Positions 47,083 through 59,890 of a DNA stretch of 64,000 nt are shown in pieces; the first letter of the stretch is position 1; each line of letters starts with the position of its first letter. The position numbers were made by a program, and so were the translations under genes. Source of the DNA: Apoda limacodes (Eukaryota > Arthropoda > Insecta > Lepidoptera > Limacodidae); the NCBI GenBank assembly GCA_946406115.1, contig OX291540.1, forward strand, positions 8,118,563-8,182,562. Direction: 5' to 3'. The notes under the pieces are model-generated. The model worked only from the letters and a program-made list of their open reading frames with translations, did not search any database and had not been told where the DNA came from.

Positions 47083-50000
47083 GCGTTTGCGGGCCGCGGC
47101 AGTAATGAACTATAACTAAAACTTATTTGTTGCTTTTTTATATATTTTTAGCGATTAGTCACAAAGTTGAGGTAAAGATATTTCTTTGTAAGTGGCAAAT
47201 GACTATTTATTTCAACAATAAGGGATTAATTAATTCAATTGTAAGTAAACTCAGGGTAGGAAATTGTTACAGAATTGAGAGAAATTTATTTTATTGGTAG
47301 ATTATGACTTATTTTGATAGAGAAATTCTTTGTATGTAATTTTGAATGTAAACTATAGTATATATAATATATTTTTAAGGGACGTTCTAAGGGTATGCCA
47401 CAACTACGCGTGTGTTTATAAAGAATGGTGTGCCCACCCCGCGCGACTCTGCGTTGCCAGTTCGCAAAGGTGGCGCGTGCCGCGCTGGCATACACAATAC
47501 GCCGAGTTACGTAACGCACCACGCGCACGGAATTTCTGAATTACGATTTCTCTATCATTCATTACCCACCTTTCATACGTCTTAGGAATGAAGCCATGAC
47601 AACACAATGGCTAGACAATTTATTGGCTACTAAAACTCGTCTAGACAAAAATTGAACATGTAAATTTTTTTTTTAACAATTTCATACTTTGAACGTCAGA
47701 GCTGAGCGATGTTGAGAAAAATAAAACGAAATTCTTATCTCAAACCAGTCGTTCTAAATTCAAAATAATAAGTGAAGCAATTGAAAAACGAAACGCTGTA
47801 AGTTCGTATTACGAGCGCGCGTTCCAAATTCGAGTGTATTCAAATATCGAACGGGTCGAGATGGATTATGACGGGCGTGTGGGGAGACGGCAGCGGACGA
47901 TACGGACGGAGTACATCTTGATACACCTCAAATAATATTTTTTCTCTTTTCAAATACTTAGATAGGTACCTACACTTCATTTTTTACTCGCATATTTGGA
48001 ACAGAACATGAATCATGTTTATTTAGATTTGTAATGAAATTACTGTACTTTCTGTAAAGCTAACAAGTTAACCAATTTATTATCACAAAACCACGTCTCT
48101 GACCGAAACATTCAATCATGCAACAATTTAAATAAAATATTATTCAAAGTTATAAAATCATATTCTTAGACATGGGCAGTTCATTTCGGGCGCGGATATG
48201 ATCCCATTGATTGATGGGTAACCATGCTGTGATACATTCAACGGTACCAATTTATTCTGTCCTCGCTACCAATCATAACAACTAAGTTAGAGAGGGCAAG
48301 TAAAAATGGGCGATTTTATTTTAAGTATGTTGACCCCACATCGTGGCAATGACTAGATCATGGATGATTTCTAACAATGTTTTATTAAAATTAATTAAAA
48401 CAGTACTTACTTCAATTTCGCCAGACAATTGTGATTATAAACCACCAAGATAATTTAAAATTGGTTTTATTTCAATCGCGTTTTGCTAAACCGCATTCTT
48501 GCTCTTGTCCAATATTGCCATTATAGACGTTTAAACTAAAAAAAACAATAGATCCATAGTTTTCATATTTCTTTCTCGCTGTTTGTTGGGAATGGTATTT
48601 GACTAATTTCCTGCCAGTGTCAAGTGACATACATGACGCAAGAACTTAAATAGGTGCTGTATCATTAATTTAGATCTCTCAAGGAGTTTACATAATTTAG
48701 ATTCTGTGAATTCAATTTTAAGCAACTAGGTACCTATTTAAATTTTTAAACAAGGAAATATGATTCGAAATTCGAACGTCATTGAACGGAATGCTCCCTG
48801 TGTTGGTAATTCGTTCATTTAATAATGGAACGTCTTGTTCTTATTACGAATGCGTTAAGGATGCGCAAGAGCATGCGTCTGACGGTTTAGTAACTGATGC
48901 ATTAATGCTTCGAATGAACTGTTTCGTTTTTTTGTTCGACGCCCGGAGATTGGTCATTACACATCTGAATATGTGTTCTTTACATAAAAAAAAGTTGGAT
49001 CACGATTTGGTAAAAAGTTGAAACGAGTCTTGTAATGTAGGTAAGTAGATAGAAAACGTGCTTTCTTCTTGTAATACTAGTGTATAGCCTTTGCTTTGCC
49101 TATATTTGTCTAATTTTAGTAGTTCTACTTGTATCTTAACATTAGCTATTAAGTGTTTTTTGAAATAATTCCATAAAGGAATATAAACAAAAATGTATTC
49201 AAGCAGTTAATATTATTGTTCATATCCAACTAGTCATATACGTTAGAGTTGTATTTCATGGTTCAATCACATGTCGTTTTTGGTTTATATATACGTTTAT
49301 AGCTAGGTAAATTCTGATTATTATTGTACATTTGTGTTAAATCGCTGTTTTCCTTTATTTTTACTGACTTGTGTGAGAATTATCTTGCAAGTAAAGTCAC
49401 TTAGATTTACTTTATGTAAGTAGTTATTAAAATATGTTTTTCTGAGCTGTGTGTCTCTGTTTTCAGCAGTTATTAAAAACTTGTAAAAGTATATTTATAG
49501 CTTCAATGCATGACGATCCTGGATTTATGTGAAAGTTTCTTAACTCACTCAAATTGATTTAATTGATGGCTAATGAAACTCGATATTGTTTCTATCAAGA
49601 GGCACTCAATACTTTCACTAAAGCTCCCACACATTGGTTAATAAACCAATCAATATCGTATTATATCGTGTATTAAAGCTTTAGAACGGAACGTCTCAGC
49701 CGTCACTTCTCGTAATTAAACTACATATTCCTTAAACACGAGAATTAACCCCAATTGAGAGATCGCTCTATTTAAATTACTAAATGTACGTAATTCTGCT
49801 TTCTGGAAGCGTGTGACACGTCGAAATCTATTTGCTCCGGCGCAGATGTGGCTCGAGTAAAAATGGTTTTTAAGCGGTAATTAAGCTTCTTTAGTTCTTT
49901 TTGTATAGGTTTTACGGTTTATTAAACGGCTGATAAAAAATAATGAATTTGACTTTTATGTAATTTAAATTTTATAAAGATAAGCATGAGTTACAACAAT

Positions 50001-50130
50001 ATTTCACAATAAAGGAGATTGGGCAAAAGTCTACGGACCTTGATCTTAATCAAAGAATATAAAAGTCTGCCTCCAAAAAGCTGACAAATAGTGCATTTGG
50101 AAAAGTTAGTTTTATAACATCCATTTCCAG
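47083..50130. other. stretch without a recognisable gene, with CpG-rich islets
   Basis: No gene is recognised. 47390-47570 is CpG-rich with antiparallel open frames (69, 80 and 63 codons), none of which is protein-like. 47800-47910 is GC-richer and carries ATTCGA/TCGAAC words. The 48782-49021 frame (79 codons, plus) has a mixed composition but no recognisable family. The rest is AT-rich. Confidence 0.45.
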
Positions 50131-50408
50131 CCTCGCAGCCTAGTTGGTGACTCCCTCGCAGCCTAGTTGGTAGTGTGATGGACTGCCGTGCAGAGGGTGT
50201 GGGTTCGATTCCCGCACTGGACAAACATTTATGTGTTAAACATTTGTGTTTGTCTTGAGTCTGGGTGTACTTATGTATGATGTGTATGTATTTACAAAAA
50301 AAAAAAAAAAAAAAGTAATATATATGTATTTATATCCGTTGTCTGGTACCCATAACACAAGCTTTGCTTACTTTGGGGCTAGACGGCGCTGTGTGTAATG
50401 TCCAAAAA

Positions 50409-50440
<32 letters not shown>

Positions 50441-50441
50441 T
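50131..50441 (+). mobile_element. tRNA-derived SINE, nearly complete
   Basis: A polymerase III A box lies in AGCCTAGTTGG and a B box in GGTTCGATTCCC (50202-50213). The body follows (TGGACAAACATTTATG, GTTTGTCTTGAGTCTGGGTG, an internal run of 19 A at 50296-50314, TTGTCTGGTACCCATAACAC, GGGGCTAGACGGCGCTG). The 3' tail is (ATT)n at 50412-50440. This head-body-tail layout is that of a lepidopteran SINE. The first 18 bases of the head (CCTCGCAGCCTAGTTGGT) are duplicated, at 50131-50148 and 50154-50171, giving two A boxes. A minus-strand frame across it is a by-product. Confidence 0.9.
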
Positions 50442-53400
50442 CAATGAGACCGTAAAATATATCCCACAGGAAATAATATATACTGCTGTATTCACCTTAA
50501 ATTACTATTCCAAATGGACTATGTGTGAAACCTGGGGGCTGACTTTGGTTTCTTTGAACCAACTTTCCCATTCCCCTTTCTCCTCATTTGTTTAATGCAA
50601 TGTGCGTTTTTCTATCTCCTCAATTCCATTTTCGGCAAAAACGCTAAGTTCAGTCGCATTCATTCATTCAGAGATCATCATACGGATCATTTGTTTGTAC
50701 GAAAACGGGTATTACGCTGAGCTTCCATTTTCATAACTTATTATTAAAAAAAACAATTATATTTAATGATTGATATAATTATCAGTTTTTAAAAAGAATC
50801 ACATTATGGTATTCAAACATTCAGAACTTTATAATTTTTGTCAGATTTAGTTTTAAGAGCGGAAGCCGAAGTTTGTGTACCCTTGTGCAAACCGCCCTAA
50901 CTTTTCTCAGCAGAGTACAAGCAGTACCGCCGCAAAAGTTGGTCCGCAAGGCTACTGAGGCCAACAATAGTGTTCAGTAGTTAGAAAAAAAAACTTTGAA
51001 ATAATTTGATTTACAAATAAAAATAAAAGCATTTATTGTACATACAGCGCCACTTCTCATTGCAATAAAGTAAAAAAAGTCCAAAATTAGTTTTCTAGCA
51101 AATGAGGCACTATTGTATCAAAATTGTCCTGAAATAAATCCTGAATCTATTTTCGTAGCAAATAATAAAACCACAGCCGTTTATTGCAACAATATCATTC
51201 CATTTAGCAGCGCTTGCAATCTTACTCCTGTTTGTTTACTATATAAGAAATTAAGAAAAAAACAAGAAACCAATTAGAAAATTAATCTGGACTGTGAAAT
51301 TTGACATATTTAAGGGCAAACTCTTTATAAAGCTGAGAATACTTTAACAAGAAATAATGCATTTGCATGCCATAGCAGAAAGCCATTATGTTTAGTTAAA
51401 ATCAACTCATTTTACAATTAGTTCTGTCTGTTTTTATTTAACATTTATGTTAATTTATGGGACGCACACTTTATTTCACCAGTGAACATTGGAGTTTGAG
51501 TATTGACGAACACATGTCTTCTTTCGGACATCAAGTTTATCTTATGAGTTTCTTATTGAACTACGGAGTCGAGTCCAAATTTTCTTACAAGACTCTTACA
51601 TACTCAAGCCTCAAGGACTAGTTAATAAATGAATAGTTTCTGTCTACAACTTCTTTAAAGAGAATGCCTCTATATTATTCTTTTATTCTCTTTTACTTCT
51701 TATTTAATATAAAAATTAGTTTTTTAACAATAAAAACTGAATTAAAGTTCAAACTGCAATTTTTGCGTGATATAACGTACAATATTTGTTTTATTTTTTT
51801 ATTACGTATATTTATGCTAGGTAAGTAAGTATAGCTATATAGTCAAAATCCTTCAATTCTTTATTAAATTATGTATATTTTGTTTGCTTTAGTAACCTAC
51901 GAGTGATATAGAATTAATATATATTAAGTTTTCCATGTTTAATATTCTGAAAGAAATCAATAAATCGGCCATCAGTTCTTTGTACATCGAATCCCATATA
52001 ACTTGTAGTAGGTACTACCGTTAAGAAAACAATTTAAAATCACCATAAAACGCTGGTAATTTTTGGAAAATGGTATCGGTGAGTTTTGAAAATCGAAAAC
52101 TGTTTTATCTACATCGTTTAAGCGTTCGATATTTGAATGAATCACGTCACGTGAGTCAACCATTGTTCTGACACAATACTCTGTGTTTACGTCGAGTCGA
52201 AGTAAATTAGGAAATGTGTTTTTATTGGAAAGGCTTGAGGAATTACAATTGGAAAAAAATATATGACACACGTACTCGTTTCCAGTTAGAGCCGTGAGAG
52301 TATTTGAATATTATTAATGGCGTTTTCTGCCGCTAAGTGTTCATCTTTTGTATATTTTTCAGTTAAAATAACTTATTTTTCTACAAAATAAATGCAACTA
52401 GAGTTACTGTAAAAAAATATGATTAAAAACAATAGTTTTGTTTTTTGAAATGTGATAGTAAAAGTAAAATTTAGGATTGTAGAGTAGCCTTAATAATTTG
52501 TACCCCTAGCTGGAGGTACTTACCTCAATTGACCGTAGACGCTACATATTAAGTTCTAGAATCAAATAAAAACAAAAAGTATGACAACAAACGAATGCTT
52601 TTCTCTCACTTGCTACGAAACTCCTTTATTATTACAAAACCTATCGGCAACTAAAGAACACGCCAACAATTTTCAACACAATATAATAGATATTACTGGA
52701 CAGTTTTTATTAAACTAATCGTATGCTTAGTTGTGCCGAAGTTTTTTTAAGTACACACAGTTTTTAGTAACATGATACATACATTTTACTTAAATGACTT
52801 AATGCGGATTTCTTTTTTTTTTAAAAATAAGGATATAGGTTTAGGATTGAACAAGCTTGCCTTCTTAACTCAAATGCAACTAAAATGTCGACAATAAGGT
52901 TCTGTCTTCTAGATTATTGAAATATTCACAAAAAACTTACATTAAAATGTCAAATTTTTGAAACAATAATTGTCTATTATTGTTTAATAATTATTTCCTG
53001 TAATTTTGAGGCTTCTGCTACTAGATATAGAGTCACTGGGCTGTACTGGTCGTTTGCCTGGGGTTAAAATGGAGTTTTACCCACCTTAATCTACCTACTT
53101 TGCCTACCGAGAAGTCATCATTCCTTCCTGTACATATCCCGGTATCTTTTTGTCATATCTTGTTTAGGAAATAGAGAATATGTTTGTTAAAACGTGGTAG
53201 TAATGAGGCATACGTTGGTGGACTTAGGGATTTGTGAAGGAATATTCTCATTCAACGCCCTCTGTTACGTGTTGAAGTAGAGATTATTTTTGCCTTGCGA
53301 ATGTCAAAGCACCTACAGAAGGATGAAAATATATACCTAACATGTCTCTATTACTCTTTTAGATAAGAATAAACAAACAGTTAAAATAAAAATTAAACTG

Positions 53401-53854
53401 TTGAATGTAAATAAAATAAAATTGGAATTTAAATATGAACTTAATAATAAAAATGAAATCTATACTTTTATATTATATTTTTTCTATAAAGGTATACTAA
53501 GTTAATGAAATATGTTCTAAACAGACGTTATAAACTAACCTTAATCATGTAATTCATTATGTTATGGCCGGCACCATTTTCCAATTTATTCTATTAGTTA
53601 ATCCCCTAAACAACAAACAAAGCTGAATATACTCTGTCAAAAAGAAAATTTCGACAAGCACTGAAAGTGAGGATGTGATAATTTAGATGCTTTGTTTTTT
53701 ATTTTATTTTCGATTCTAATGCTGGCCAACCATAAATAAAACAAAAAGAAGTTTTAAAACTATACGTCTAATGTTATTTTATTACTAACATTTCTATTCC
53801 ATCACTTCTAAGTATTAGACAGAAGACGTAAGTACGTGAAATCCACTTAATACT
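50442..53854. other. stretch without a recognisable gene
   Basis: No gene. 50860-50960 is GC-richer without a motif. The 51972-52271 minus-strand frame (99 codons) is Asn/Ser/Phe-rich, has no domain, and is probably chance. 53020-53130 and 53200-53300 are slightly more complex but unidentified. Confidence 0.55.
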
Positions 53855-54022
53855 TACAGGGCCTGCACGCGTGGCGGAATACAGGCAAAAATCGCCCTCG
53901 CCCAATGTTGATGATAGGCCACGGGGATGCATGAAGGCATACCGTACTATTATTCATATGCTCTAACCCTCTGAACGTGAGTACCACAACCCTATCCGCT
54001 AGACTACCTTCGTTAATATTGT
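53855..54022. mobile_element. probable decayed SINE-type repeat
   Basis: A GC-richer segment in AT-rich surroundings. Its right part read on the minus strand has GGTAGTCTAGCGGATAGGG, which resembles the 5' part and A box of a tRNA-like SINE head. The left part (GCACGCGTGGCGGAATACAG, CGCCCTCGCCCAATG) is repeat-like too. No clean B box is found, so the assignment is tentative. Confidence 0.35.
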
Positions 54023-55785
54023 ACTATGTGACCAGTAGATACGACTTAGGTCACGTAGATTTTGAAACACATTATTTGTGTTTCGTTTTCTTTGGGAGTA
54101 AAGATTTCTGACAATTTTAATTTATCGAGAACACGCAGTTTCAAATCCGCATTTTAAGTTAAAACAAGCATGTGTATTATAATACACCTTACCCAAATCT
54201 AACTTAAAAAAAAATCATAATCAAAAAATTATGCTTGGAAACAATAATAATTTTCCGACATTTATTTTGCCTTTACGGGGAAACGGCGAAGAAGTGGAAT
54301 AAATGCGAAATAACGGTGTATTTTTACCAACATAATTTTAATGAAATTTACAGAAGTACTTAATTCTTAGTAAAACATTCTGTTTTGAAATCCTTAAATT
54401 TAAAGAAGAATTTTCTTTTTATTTTTATTTAATTTCTTAAAAAAAGTTTTATTTACTTGAATTTGACCAAAATTGACTAAAGAAGTTATCAAAAATGAGA
54501 TTATATAGAAATAAAAATGCGAATTATCAAATATACTATTAACGAAACAGGTATAGGAAAAAGTAGGTATCTAGACAACATACATGACTATTTTACTAGG
54601 CATCTTTAAACTTCATGTGAGAAACTTCTGAATGCTTCCTTAAAACATGTCACATAAAATTCTTTACATAATATAATGAAAAAAATAAAACACGACACTG
54701 TTTACATTGTACCAAAACCTGAAGTAGATTGTTTTCATTGTTTTAAAGAGAAGTAAGGAAAAAATATTGTATTTATACAACAATCACGTCCCGTTCACAT
54801 TGATTGTGCTGAGGCCGATGACGTCACCTCATCGCTTGATAAGGCCGCTTCCGCTCGAAATCCTGGGTTGGCTGAATGACTGAATGAATGAGTGACCGAA
54901 AGACGTACCGACCTCGTTGCGTATGAGTTTTCCGATACCGAATATAGAGGGCGATATAGGCCTGAAAGCTAAATTCTGTAATAGTAACGATGTGCGTGTA
55001 AATTTACTAATAATAATTACAAATTGTCGTGCTGATTACAACGAGATGTATTAGTTTCATACTTATTTATACAACAATCATGTACTGTAACTTATCGTTT
55101 TTTGTATGGAACTCAACGTTTTTACCTTCTTACTATATTGTAGTCACATTTTTTTGATTTTTTGTTACAAATTTTACTTATGTATGAATATTCTAATGAT
55201 TTTACTGACTTTTATTACAACCGAAGGCAATTTATGGATAAATATTGCAAGAGTTGGAACAGTAATCACTTCCTGATAACTTTTTTAGCAATAAATGAAA
55301 AATACTCAATAACTCAGTGCGTCAGGTAAAGATACGTATAATTTTTTTAATCCTTTGGATGCTACAGATTTGCTGCAAAAAATTGCTCAAAGAGGGGAAT
55401 TTAACTATATAAGAGATCTGACCTATATCTTAGCCTTATATAGTTAGTTGCGAGTTGTCACTTCGATTTAATGAATAAGGGGAAACAATAAAGATTGTTT
55501 CAATGTCATGAATATTATATAGCCGCTACTGAAATATTTTCTAACGCAGATCCCTTAATTTCAATTGTGTTGACTGGATAACAACTAAAAACCACGCTGA
55601 GTACGCTCTGCGTGCAATAACGAGGTGCCCAAGTGACAATCTACTAACTATGTACGTTAAGTAGAAAAAATTGAATACATTGCCCTTCCTATGCGACATA
55701 CTCAAACGCCATCTGATAACATAACTGCGCATAACAAATGTGTCTCTTCCGACCCTTTGCTTATGTCTTGCTGTTGTTAGCAGAA
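54023..55785. other. stretch without a recognisable gene
   Basis: No gene. 54785-54950 is GC-richer and contains an exact CRE, TGACGTCA (54819-54826), and a GAATGACTGAATGAATGAGTG short repeat. 55541-55785 has an 85-codon minus-strand frame next to the LINE relic and may be part of a repeat. Confidence 0.5.
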
Positions 55786-56163
55786 GACACGAGATCAAAA
55801 ATTTTGGAGTTTTAATTGATGAAAACCTTAATAGAAGCTTTATGTACTAGAGTTCGAAAGATTATCTCTGTCATAAAAAACGTTGTAATGCTGTTGACCG
55901 CAGTACAATCACCATAGTCTATGAAGCATTATGCACATCCATTTTAAACTACTGCATTCCTGTTTGGGGTGGAGCAGAGAAAACTTTTTTTCTAAAACTT
56001 GTATGGGCACAGATAACCATTTTTAAAGTTATGATATTTAAAGGATATACATATCCAGGGTTCCTCAAGAAAGAAGTTATTGGATTTTTGAAAATAAATA
56101 AAAAAAAAAATATCCTACAGATTATATTCGGATTGTATTCATATAGAAATTGTTTAGTATGAA
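55786..56163 (+). pseudogene. non-LTR retrotransposon (LINE) reverse transcriptase relic
   Basis: Two conserved blocks from the C-terminal part of Jockey/CR1-type reverse transcriptases can be read. The first is IKNFGVLIDENLN (from about 55795), the usual FLGV-x-ID-x-x-L block after the catalytic region. The second, in another frame, is IVYEALCTSILNYCIPVWGG (from about 55914), the family's thumb-region block ending in xxWG. Downstream, FKVMIFKGYTYP matches the next positively charged block. At least one frameshift and internal stops lie between the blocks, and the catalytic FADD-type motif is absent. It is a truncated, dead copy. The subfamily is uncertain. Confidence 0.75.
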
Positions 56164-57821
56164 TATAGCACGGACGATCACTATTTTCCATGATACAAAT
56201 TTACTTTAGTATGGACATAATTATTAAGTAGCTCAATACATTTTTCTCGCACATTACTTAGTCAGTAGCTGCCTGTGTTAAATCATTTGTATATAAAAAA
56301 AAAAGTTATTTCAAAATCTGTAACGCGACTTTTTTTTATAATGACCCGTGTGTTTTCTATACATAATATTAATTAGTGTAGTCCAAAGTTGTAAATGTCG
56401 ACTTTCTCTTCATTGTTACTTATAATGCAATTTATTTACCAATTTAGATCACCGTGAAAACCGTATAAATCTTTAAAAAAAAGTGGGCGCTACCATTGTA
56501 ATTTTTAATCCTGATGTATTTTATTAGTAGGCAGTAACCTTTTATTTTACAAAAAAATCATACTTGGCCGTCAGCGCTGTGAATAATTTAAATCTATGAC
56601 AAGGAGACTAAGCGGTTGCGAAACTTTTTAAAAGGCTATCGAATCTAGTGGCCAGTTCTGTGAAAGGTATTTTTTTGTTTTTTTAACCAAGCATCCGCTT
56701 TGGAGTTAAAGCTTTTTGCCAAATCGAGATAAAATCAGTTACATTAAAAGTGGCATTGACATTACAGTCAATTTAATTGGTACGACCGGTAGTACCGTCT
56801 CATTGTTGCTACCAATATTTTGGTACCTACCAATAATTTTAAATTAAGGTGTTATAAGTATTTGTACATGTCTAAACGAAGGTTAAACTTAAGGAACAAA
56901 AATTGCTTACAAGTTCGTTCGTTATTTTAGTACCAATCACAGACGTAAGTGCAACTGCCTTTGTTAGAAATAGGTTAAATATATATTTTATATTAAAACG
57001 TAATTTCCTTTCCGTGCTGACTATACAAAAACACAATAAACACAAGAACAATTTTTTATCATCAGCATTTTCTTACTCAGAGTTATTCATTTCTGCACAT
57101 CAAAATTAATACGCGTAAGCGCATAGCGATTAAAGATGTTCTATTCGAATTCAAAAATAGAATTTTAAAAATTGAAAATGGTTTAATGTTATTGTTGTTG
57201 TATGAAATATGCCTTTCATTGGACAGGAAGTACAATAAAGAAGTATCTAAGCGACCGGATTTCACTCGGGAATATCTACAAGTTACAAATTTCACCGCAC
57301 CACGTTACCTATTGTCGAGAAGCGTTATGTTCAGAATGAAATGAAGTGAAATGTTTTATTTCTTTAAAATAGGATAAGAATATGTTTTTGATATAATAAA
57401 CTCCAGGCTAGTAGTATTTTAAAATAATAAATGACCTTCAACTTTAATTTCAACTTTAACATATTAGCCTTAATAAATGGAATTTTTCATTAAATGACAA
57501 CTAAAGCCCTCTCATACATATTTTAGTTAATATTTTCTTTTTGAAAACATACCTAAAAATAATAGCTTTTTTATATAACTCGTCTCCGTAAAATTGATAA
57601 AGGAAGGCTCTTCAATTTTTACGTAAACTCTCCCAACCTGAAAACCCTAAATACGGAAGTACTTCATTAGAGCACGGTTTTCCAAAAACTCAGACACGTG
57701 CATAGTTAACCATAAAAATGTCTATATTTCCGTACATATTTCCTCCCCTTAACTTTACCTATGTTTTTTAATATCGTTTTTTAACTAAAAAAATCCTCTT
57801 TTAGTGAAGCCCTAAATTGCA
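56164..57821. other. stretch without a recognisable gene
   Basis: No gene. 56570-56670 is slightly GC-richer. The frames at 56903 (plus) and 57083 (minus) are chance-like. Confidence 0.6.
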
Positions 57822-57962
57822 TGAGAAACCCACCTGGTTGGGCCCGCGTGATGTACTATGGCCCGAATGGACCTCGGCTGAATTGGGGGTAGGCTGGTGG
57901 TGCCCCCGCAGTAGGGACGTACGAAGACTCCTTGAAGATAAGGCGTCTTAAAGAAAAGAAAA
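57822..57962 (+). repeat. GC-rich dispersed-repeat fragment with an A-rich end
   Basis: A sharply bounded GC-rich segment (GGGCCCGCGTGATG, GGCCCGAATGGACC, TTGGGGGTAGGCTGGTGGTG, CAGTAGGGACG) ends in AAGAAAAGAAAAAAC. A GC-rich block with an A-rich 3' end is typical of a retroposon tail. I do not know the family. Confidence 0.45.
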
Positions 57963-58508
57963 AACACACATTATACAATTAATAATATTTGGACATAATT
58001 TGTATTAGATAAACGATGAACATTTTGTTTAAAACAAAAAGTTGTTTGTTATTTTTAAGAATAACAGCATGTGACATTATTTAGTACATTCCGAAGATGT
58101 CTCTATAATGTTTGTGATACGGGGCAAGTACTTTTTAATTAATACTAACGCCGGTGAACAAGCGGGAAAAAACTAACAAGTCAAATAACAATAATTTAAA
58201 TTATCAGTCTTAATCGTTTGAGTCTTTTCTACGCAATGATAACGATCAATGATACTCATTAAGCAACGGAACCGTTTGTTTTATAACAATATTTTACAGC
58301 CTCAAGAGTTTTTCCTTGTTTTTCCTCAATCGTTCTTTTCTTAGAATATACTTTGAATATAAAACATATCGTAAGTGGTTAACAAAACAATTGTGAGGCG
58401 TAAGTTTTTAATAAAATATTGTTACATCGATGTTATTGTAAACATATTTGTATCATATTGCTTTTTAAACGCATTATTCTTTAAATAACACACAACTAAC
58501 TCACCAGA

Positions 58509-58924
58509 TAAGACCCATGTCTATATGATTATATATCTCGCCTTACATCTTACTACTTATTAAGACCCATGTCTATATTATTCTGTCCCTAGCCTTACAT
58601 CTTACTACTTTTTAAGACCCATGTCTATATTATTATGTCCTTAGCCTTACATCTTACTTCTTTTTAAGACCCATGTCTATATTATACTGTCCCTAGCCTT
58701 ACATCTTACTACTTTTTAAGACCCATGACTATATTATTCTATCTCTGGCCTTACATTATACCACTTTTTAAGACTCATGTCTATATTATACTGTCCCTAG
58801 CCTTACATCTTACTACTTTTTAAGACCCATGTCTGTATCATTCTGTCCCTAGCCTTACATCTTACTACTTTTTAAGACCCATGTCTATATTATTCTGTCC
58901 TTAGCCTTACATCTTATTACTTAT
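58509..58924. repeat. minisatellite, 8 copies of a 52-bp unit
   Basis: The word TAAGACCCATG (with small variants) begins at 58509, 58561, 58613, 58665, 58717, 58769, 58821 and 58873. The spacing is exactly 52 bases every time. Each unit continues TCTATATTATTCTGTCCCTA, GCCTTACATCTTACTACTTT and TT. Point differences occur in several copies, but no insertion or deletion. The array ends at TTATAAGGCACC. There are no inverted structure and no distinct spacers, so it is a plain tandem array. Confidence 0.95.
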
Positions 58925-59683
58925 AAGGCACCTTAACCCAGATACACTGTATTCGAAGCATTAGTGGGCTCACCTACTGCCTTACAGGACTAAGGTGGTG
59001 GAGAGAGACTGTGCCTCAACTTATGATAATGATATGTATCTAACCATCCAGTCATTGAAGAGGTTACTCTTCTCTGGACTAACCCGTATCGTTGTACACG
59101 TTTAGAATTCTTATGGGGATGACGTCACGCACATAGTGCATACATTTGTATAAAAGGTTAAAGGGAAAAATAAATAAAAAATATAAATAAATAAAAAGAA
59201 ATATGTGTTATATTTAAAATTAAGGAGGGTGGAAACTCAATTATTTCAATTTTGGAAATGAAATATATGTAGGTTCTTATCAATCTCAGACAAAACTTAA
59301 AAACCACAATGCGTTTTTAAAGACCAAATGAAAACTCACACAATGGGGTTCAAAACTTTTTCACCCTAAGGAATGTATGGAGAGCTATAATTTTTTGTCT
59401 TGATTTCAATACAACACTGTATGGCAGTTTAAATTAGACACGGTACTGTTTTTAATTAAAATCGATGCATAGACGGCGCTGAACAGGCGGACATGATGAA
59501 ACTATGTTTTTTGGCTATGGAACTCTTAACAGAGCTGGGTATATGACAAGTTGTATGTCTTATACTTATCTTAAATAATATTTTATTCACAAAACTGATA
59601 CCTGTTTCGGCAGAAGTTCACTAGTTCATTAGAATATTTATAAATCCTACGATTTAAATTGTTTTTATTAAATTAGAACAGTG
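58925..59683. other. stretch without a recognisable gene
   Basis: No gene. 58925-59110 is moderately GC-rich and unidentified. An exact CRE-like TGACGTCA lies at about 59119, and TATAAAAGG follows near 59150. That is a suggestive pairing, but no transcript or ORF follows. Confidence 0.45.
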
Positions 59684-59890
59684 TCTGCTCCGTGGCTATG
59701 TTGGTAGTAGTCACTGCCTGCTGATCCGATGGGCGCGGGTTCGTTCCCCGGACGTTTGTATTTGCCAATATACAAGTTTTTGTAATGTGTAACACTTGTT
59801 AGGAAAAACGGTTTTAGTACCAAATTAACGTCCCGGTTAATTTGATTACCAGTGTATACCAGCGTTTTGAAATAAATATATTTCAATTTA
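59684..59890 (+). mobile_element. tRNA-derived SINE
   Basis: An A box (TGGCTATGTTGG, 59693-59704) and a B box (GGTTCGTTCCCC, from 59738) lie at tRNA-like spacing and are followed by GGACGTTTGTA. A body with TGTGTAACACTTGTTAGG and an A/T-rich end (GAAATAAATATATTTC) follows. There is no acceptor stem, so it is a SINE. It resembles the 50.1-kb SINE only in the head. Confidence 0.75.

Noticed and set aside
48782..49021. 79-codon plus-strand frame
   Set aside because: Mixed composition but no recognisable domain, splice site or homologue; not enough to call a gene.
50131..50230. Possible tRNA gene (A and B boxes)
   Set aside because: No acceptor or anticodon stem pairing, and it continues into a SINE body with an (ATT)n tail.
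51972..52271. 99-codon minus-strand frame
   Set aside because: Asn/Ser/Phe-rich translation typical of AT-rich chance frames; no domain.
58509..58924. CRISPR-like array (52-bp period)
   Set aside because: The whole 52-bp unit is repeated; there are no unique spacers.
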